This document shows positions 51,963 to 54,640 of a stretch of 54,640 nt of DNA, piece by piece (the first letter of the stretch is position 1; every line of letters starts with the position of its first letter). Source of the DNA: Oscillospiraceae bacterium (GTDB lineage Bacteria > Bacillota > Clostridia > Oscillospirales > Oscillospiraceae); contig JAFYNQ010000055.1 in assembly GCA_017548065.1 (NCBI GenBank), forward strand, positions 1 to 54,640, given 5' to 3'. Below the pieces are notes generated by a model, which did no database searches, was not told where the DNA came from, and saw only the letters and a list, made by a program, of their open reading frames with translations. Made by a program: the position numbers and the translations under genes.

Positions 51963-52847
51963 ATGAAAACGGAACGAAATATTTTGGTGGCATTTCTTTT
52001 GAATATGCTGTTTTCGGTATTTGAACTGGTAGGTGGTATCTATACCGGAAGTGTGGCGATTCTGTCCGATTCCCTCCATGACCTTGGGGATGCCTTGAGC
52101 ATCGGCGCCGCATGGCTGCTGGAGCGGAAGAGTAAGCGAAGCCCCGACGATACCCACACCTATGGCTACGGCAGATATTCTGTGCTGGGCAGCATTTTTA
52201 CCTCAGTGATCCTGCTGCTGGGCTCTGCGGCGGTGATCTACAATGCTGCTTGCCGCTTGCTTGTGCCCACGGATATTGATTACAACGGCATGATCCTCTT
52301 TGCAGTGGTGGGCGTTGTGGTGAACCTTGTTGCCGCCTTTGTGACCCGGGAGGGAGACTCCATGAACCAGCGTGCAGTAAATTTGCATATGCTGGAGGAT
52401 GTGCTGGGTTGGCTGGTGGTGTTAGCAGGCGCTGTGATCATGCGTTTTACCGATTTGCGTGTGCTGGATCCGATTTTGTCCATCGGAGTGGCGGTGTTTA
52501 TTCTGGTGCATGCCGGTAAGAACCTGCAGGAGGCAGTGACGCTGTTTTTGGAAAAGACACCCAAGGGGGTGGATATGGATGCGCTGCGGAAGCAGCTGAC
52601 TGCCATTGAAGGTGTCACCTCCGTGCATCATATCCACGTCCGCAGCCTGGACGGTGTGCGACATTGCGCTAGCCTGCATGCGGTGATCTCTGGGGATGCC
52701 CATGGGATAAAGGATGCCATTCGCCACCGGATGGAAGCTTTTGGCATTGTCCATGTGACCATAGAAACCGAAGCTCCGGGGGAGCATTGCCATGAAGAAG
52801 CATGCACCTTATCCGGTGCAGAGCATCATCACCACCATCATCATTAA
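51963..52847 (+). CDS. Cation diffusion facilitator family metal exporter
   Basis: This 294-residue membrane protein starts at 51963 after AGGAGG. It has six transmembrane segments. The metal-site motif in segment 2 is H39-D-L-G-D43, and HMLED (H-x-x-x-D) in segment 5 matches zinc-type CDF transporters. The C-terminal cytoplasmic domain (KGVDMDALRKQLTAIEGV, HHIHVRSLDG) has the usual ferredoxin-like dimer fold. The chain ends in a His-rich tail with CHEEAC and seven consecutive His, which could buffer or sense metal. It exports Zn2+ or a similar divalent cation by proton antiport and is controlled by the divergent TetR regulator. Confidence 0.93.
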   Translation: MKTERNILVAFLLNMLFSVFELVGGIYTGSVAILSDSLHDLGDALSIGAAWLLERKSKRSPDDTHTYGYGRYSVLGSIFTSVILLLGSAAVIYNAACRLLVPTDIDYNGMILFAVVGVVVNLVAAFVTREGDSMNQRAVNLHMLEDVLGWLVVLAGAVIMRFTDLRVLDPILSIGVAVFILVHAGKNLQEAVTLFLEKTPKGVDMDALRKQLTAIEGVTSVHHIHVRSLDGVRHCASLHAVISGDAHGIKDAIRHRMEAFGIVHVTIETEAPGEHCHEEACTLSGAEHHHHHHH

Positions 52848-52883
52848 AAAAGTGCTGCTTCCTTTTGGGAAGCAGCACTTTTT
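52848..52883. terminator. Bidirectional terminator
   Basis: A perfect 15-bp stem (52848-52862 with 52868-52882) has loop TTTTG. It starts at the CDF stop codon and lies just before the end of the convergent ECF gene. Confidence 0.92.
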
Positions 52884-52884
52884 G

Positions 52885-53463
52885 TTATTCCAGGGAAAGC
52901 TTTGCAGCCTTCAGGGCCTTGGAAATGGCCACCGCCAGCAGGGGAGCGGCGACAATGGCAACGGCCATGTTGAAGGTGGTGGCAGGCAGCTTATCCAAAG
53001 TTCCCCACAAAGCACCCTCCAGGGTCAGACCTTTCATCAGCATGCCGCTGTAGAAGCATGTTTTGGAAAGATACAAAAATGCGTATGTAAGTGCGCCTGC
53101 AATGGTGGCAAGCAAAGCGCGGAGATATTTTTTTGTTGAGGCATGCCAATTGGTGTGGAAGCCGTAAGCAACAAGACCGGCTACCAGACCATAAGCGCCT
53201 TTTGTCAGCAAGGTGATCCAGCTTTCGGAAATGTAGGCAGGGTCCAGCAAAATATCATAGAGTGCAGAACCAAGGCCGGAAGCAAGACCGCCCAGCCAGG
53301 GGCCCAGCAAAATGCCGGACAATGCGCACATGATGTTACCCAGGTGGAAGGCAGATGTTCCGACAATAGAGGGGACTTTGATGCGCAAAGCAGAACCGGC
53401 TACGGTCAATGCTGCCATCAGTGCAGTCATAACGATCCTTTTGGTGGTAAAATGCTTATTCAT
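52885..53463 (-). CDS. ECF transporter S component (vitamin/precursor uptake)
   Basis: This 192-residue membrane protein has about six hydrophobic segments. The N-terminal RIVMTALMAALTVAGSALRI and the region HLGNIMCALSGILLGPWLGG are typical of S components that bind a vitamin or precursor and dock to the EcfAA'T module, which is not encoded in this window. The A-x-x-x-A pattern in the first helix supports this. AGGAGG precedes the ATG. The substrate is not readable; folate-, thiamine- or pyrimidine-type S components are all possible. No vitamin riboswitch was recognised upstream. Confidence 0.82.
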   Translation of the reverse strand: MNKHFTTKRIVMTALMAALTVAGSALRIKVPSIVGTSAFHLGNIMCALSGILLGPWLGGLASGLGSALYDILLDPAYISESWITLLTKGAYGLVAGLVAYGFHTNWHASTKKYLRALLATIAGALTYAFLYLSKTCFYSGMLMKGLTLEGALWGTLDKLPATTFNMAVAIVAAPLLAVAISKALKAAKLSLE

Positions 53464-53492
53464 AAAATTGCCTCCTTGGATGTGATGGGGCT

Positions 53493-53498
53493 ATTGTA
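53493..53498 (-). promoter_or_regulatory. -10 box of the ECF S component gene
   Basis: TACAAT lies on the minus strand (53498-53493), 30 bp before the start codon, with a T-rich but non-consensus -35 region. A small inverted repeat TGGCA / TGCCA lies just upstream (about 53507-53526). Confidence 0.35.
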
Positions 53499-53571
53499 GC
53501 ACAAAGTGGCAATAAAAACAGTGCCAAAACATAATCAAAAAATAAGGCCAGAAAAGTTTTGTAACTTATGG

Positions 53572-53601
53572 TTTACAGAGCATATGGGACTGTGGTATTA
53601 T
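53572..53601 (+). promoter_or_regulatory. Putative promoter of the exonuclease gene
   Basis: TTTACA (53572-53577) and TATTAT (53596-53601) are separated by 18 bp, 34 bp before the ATG at 53636. Confidence 0.5.
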
Positions 53602-53635
53602 ATAAGACAGTGAAAATGAAACAGAGGTTATGACA

Positions 53636-54607
53636 ATGGATTACATTGTGTTGGATATGGAGTGGAATCAGCCCTGGCCCGGCTCTCCCTCCGCAAGAAA
53701 GGTTCTGCCGGTGCAGATCCGTGGTGAAATTATTCAGATCGGCGCAGTCCGTGTGACCGAGGATCAGCAGGTGGCAGATGAATTCCAGGTGCTGATCCTG
53801 CCCAAGTATTACCGCCGCTTGAACCGCCGTGTCAGCAAGCTTACGGGCATCAAGGAATCCCAGCTGAAGGAAAACGGCGTGCCTATGGAGGAAGCAATGG
53901 CAGCCTTCCGTGAATGGTGCGGTGAAGATGTGGTTTTTCTGACCTGGGGATTTGACGATATTACCATTCTCCGTGAGAATCTGCGGCTCTACGGTCTGGA
54001 GGAAAATTGGGTCAGCCGCTGGTTTAATGCGCAGATGATCTTTAATGCGCAGACCGACGGCTCCACAGCGCAGAAGTCCTTGAAGTCTGCCATGGAGATC
54101 TTCGGCATTGAGGCCACAAGACCTGCCCATGATGCGTTGGGCGATGCCTACCATACGGCGCTGATCTGCGCAAAGCTGGACTTGCAGAAGGGAACGGCAG
54201 AATACGGTGATGCCCTGAAGAGCCATGTTAACGGCTTCCACGGCGCAGAACTGCCCGGCTGCCTGGATCGTAAGGTGTTCTATGACTATGCAGATAAGCG
54301 TGCCGCCCTGACAGCAATGTCCGGCAAGGAAAACAAATGCCCCACCTGCGGACGACAGATGCTTGGCTCCCGTTGGTTTGCCCAGCCGGGAAGACGGTAT
54401 ATGGATCTTGCCGCTTGCCCCGATCACGGAAAGTTCCTGATCCGAGTCCGCTTGTCCGAGCAGGCAGACGGCACAGTTCGTGTCAGCCGCCTGACTTATG
54501 AAGCTACTTCGGAAGCCGCGCAGACCTATGCCCGCCGCGCAGAAAAGGCAGATCCCGAAGATCCCCGTCCCAGTTCCCGTCGCAGACGTATCCGCAAGCC
54601 GGAGTAA
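53636..54607 (+). CDS. DEDDh-type 3'-5' exonuclease with C-terminal Cys-rich region
   Basis: This 323-residue cytoplasmic protein starts at 53636, because AGAGGT lies 7-8 nt upstream; the ATG at 53630 is too close. Exo I is VLDMEWNQP (Asp-x-Glu), Exo II includes TWGFDDITIL, and Exo III is RPAHDALGDAYHTALI with H-x-x-x-x-D, giving a full DEDDh catalytic set. It resembles KapD/ERI-1-type exonucleases that trim RNA or DNA 3' ends. Residues about 228-262 contain CPTCG and a later CPDH, a possible zinc ribbon. The tail is Arg/Pro-rich (SSRRRRIRKPE), suiting nucleic-acid binding. No terminator is visible before the window ends. Confidence 0.88.
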   Translation: MDYIVLDMEWNQPWPGSPSARKVLPVQIRGEIIQIGAVRVTEDQQVADEFQVLILPKYYRRLNRRVSKLTGIKESQLKENGVPMEEAMAAFREWCGEDVVFLTWGFDDITILRENLRLYGLEENWVSRWFNAQMIFNAQTDGSTAQKSLKSAMEIFGIEATRPAHDALGDAYHTALICAKLDLQKGTAEYGDALKSHVNGFHGAELPGCLDRKVFYDYADKRAALTAMSGKENKCPTCGRQMLGSRWFAQPGRRYMDLAACPDHGKFLIRVRLSEQADGTVRVSRLTYEATSEAAQTYARRAEKADPEDPRPSSRRRRIRKPE

Positions 54608-54640
54608 TCTTATACCTGGCAGGGGCCGATGACCACATCG

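Noticed and set aside
53464-53571. Vitamin riboswitch upstream of the ECF S component
   Set aside because: The sequence is AT-rich, with only a 5-bp inverted repeat; no thiamine, folate or other aptamer core was recognised.
1-54640. tRNA, rRNA, insertion sequences, phage genes, toxin-antitoxin or restriction systems
   Set aside because: I looked on both strands for characteristic sequences and gene products and found none; this is by eye and not by a dedicated search.

Overview
The window is a 54.6 kb stretch of bacterial chromosome, most likely from a gut member of the Firmicutes (Clostridia, Oscillospiraceae/Ruminococcaceae-like). The reasons are strong GGAGG ribosome binding sites on nearly every gene, a split two-subunit transketolase, a GlpP-type antiterminator with a glpABC-like operon, many Gram-positive-style lipoproteins, an ECF transporter S component, and moderate GC with GGC/GCC-rich codon use. 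No rRNA, tRNA, CRISPR array, transposase or phage gene was seen. The species is an inference and cannot be fixed from this sequence alone.

Layout. 1-1186: transketolase subunits on the minus strand (the second is cut by the window edge). 1512-10451: four exported proteins built from Cna-B/SpaA-like beta domains, two with an added TlpA-type thioredoxin domain; the large third one looks like a fusion of the architectures of the first two. 10511-10617: an unassigned multibranched RNA element. 10676-15088: a secreted protein with about 113-residue tandem repeats and four Ig-like repeats. 15190-20284: threonine/aspartate-family biosynthesis (thrC divergent from hom-lysC-asd). 20311-24651: four tandem DUF4886-like SGNH lipoproteins, the first appended to the amino-acid operon. 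24697-28175: a PsiE-like membrane protein, two more SGNH-family proteins and an AraC-type regulator. 28450-33783: a 1777-residue secreted beta-helix protein carrying a metallo-beta-lactamase domain and an SGNH domain. 33791-39768: the glycerol-phosphate region (glpP, two flavoproteins, a DUF1667 protein, a HAD phosphatase, a histidine phosphatase and a glycerophosphodiester phosphodiesterase). 39873-43320: an M42 peptidase, a TIM-barrel/metallo-beta-lactamase fusion and a second AraC regulator. 43604-48955: a second giant beta-helix protein, ending in a calcineurin-type phosphoesterase. 48992-54607: a SIS-domain protein divergent from a sugar-kinase-like ATPase, a TetR regulator with a CDF metal exporter, an ECF S component and a DEDDh exonuclease.

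Two themes stand out. First, the cell-surface inventory recombines a small set of modules: seven SGNH domains in about 13 kb; two beta-helix giants with the same Cys-rich caps and the same connector domain but different hydrolase heads; and a G-x-x-x-N-P repeat domain shared by two large proteins. This looks like a locus where exported proteins are built by duplication and domain exchange. Second, the glycerol-phosphate region has a readable RNA control circuit: the leaders of glpP and of the following flavoprotein share an identical 15-nt sequence that overlaps the rising arm of an intrinsic terminator, as expected for the GlpP antitermination target.

Most gene ends are marked by strong hairpins, many bidirectional between convergent genes. 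Most readable promoters have a TTGC-type -35 box (often exactly TTGCAA) 16-18 bp from a TATAAT-like -10. Stretches without genes are short. The largest are 1187-1511 (two divergent promoters), 10452-10675 (structured RNA), 28176-28449 (promoters and structured leader) and 43321-43603 (promoters and structured leader). The last 33 bases (54608-54640) hold nothing I can identify.
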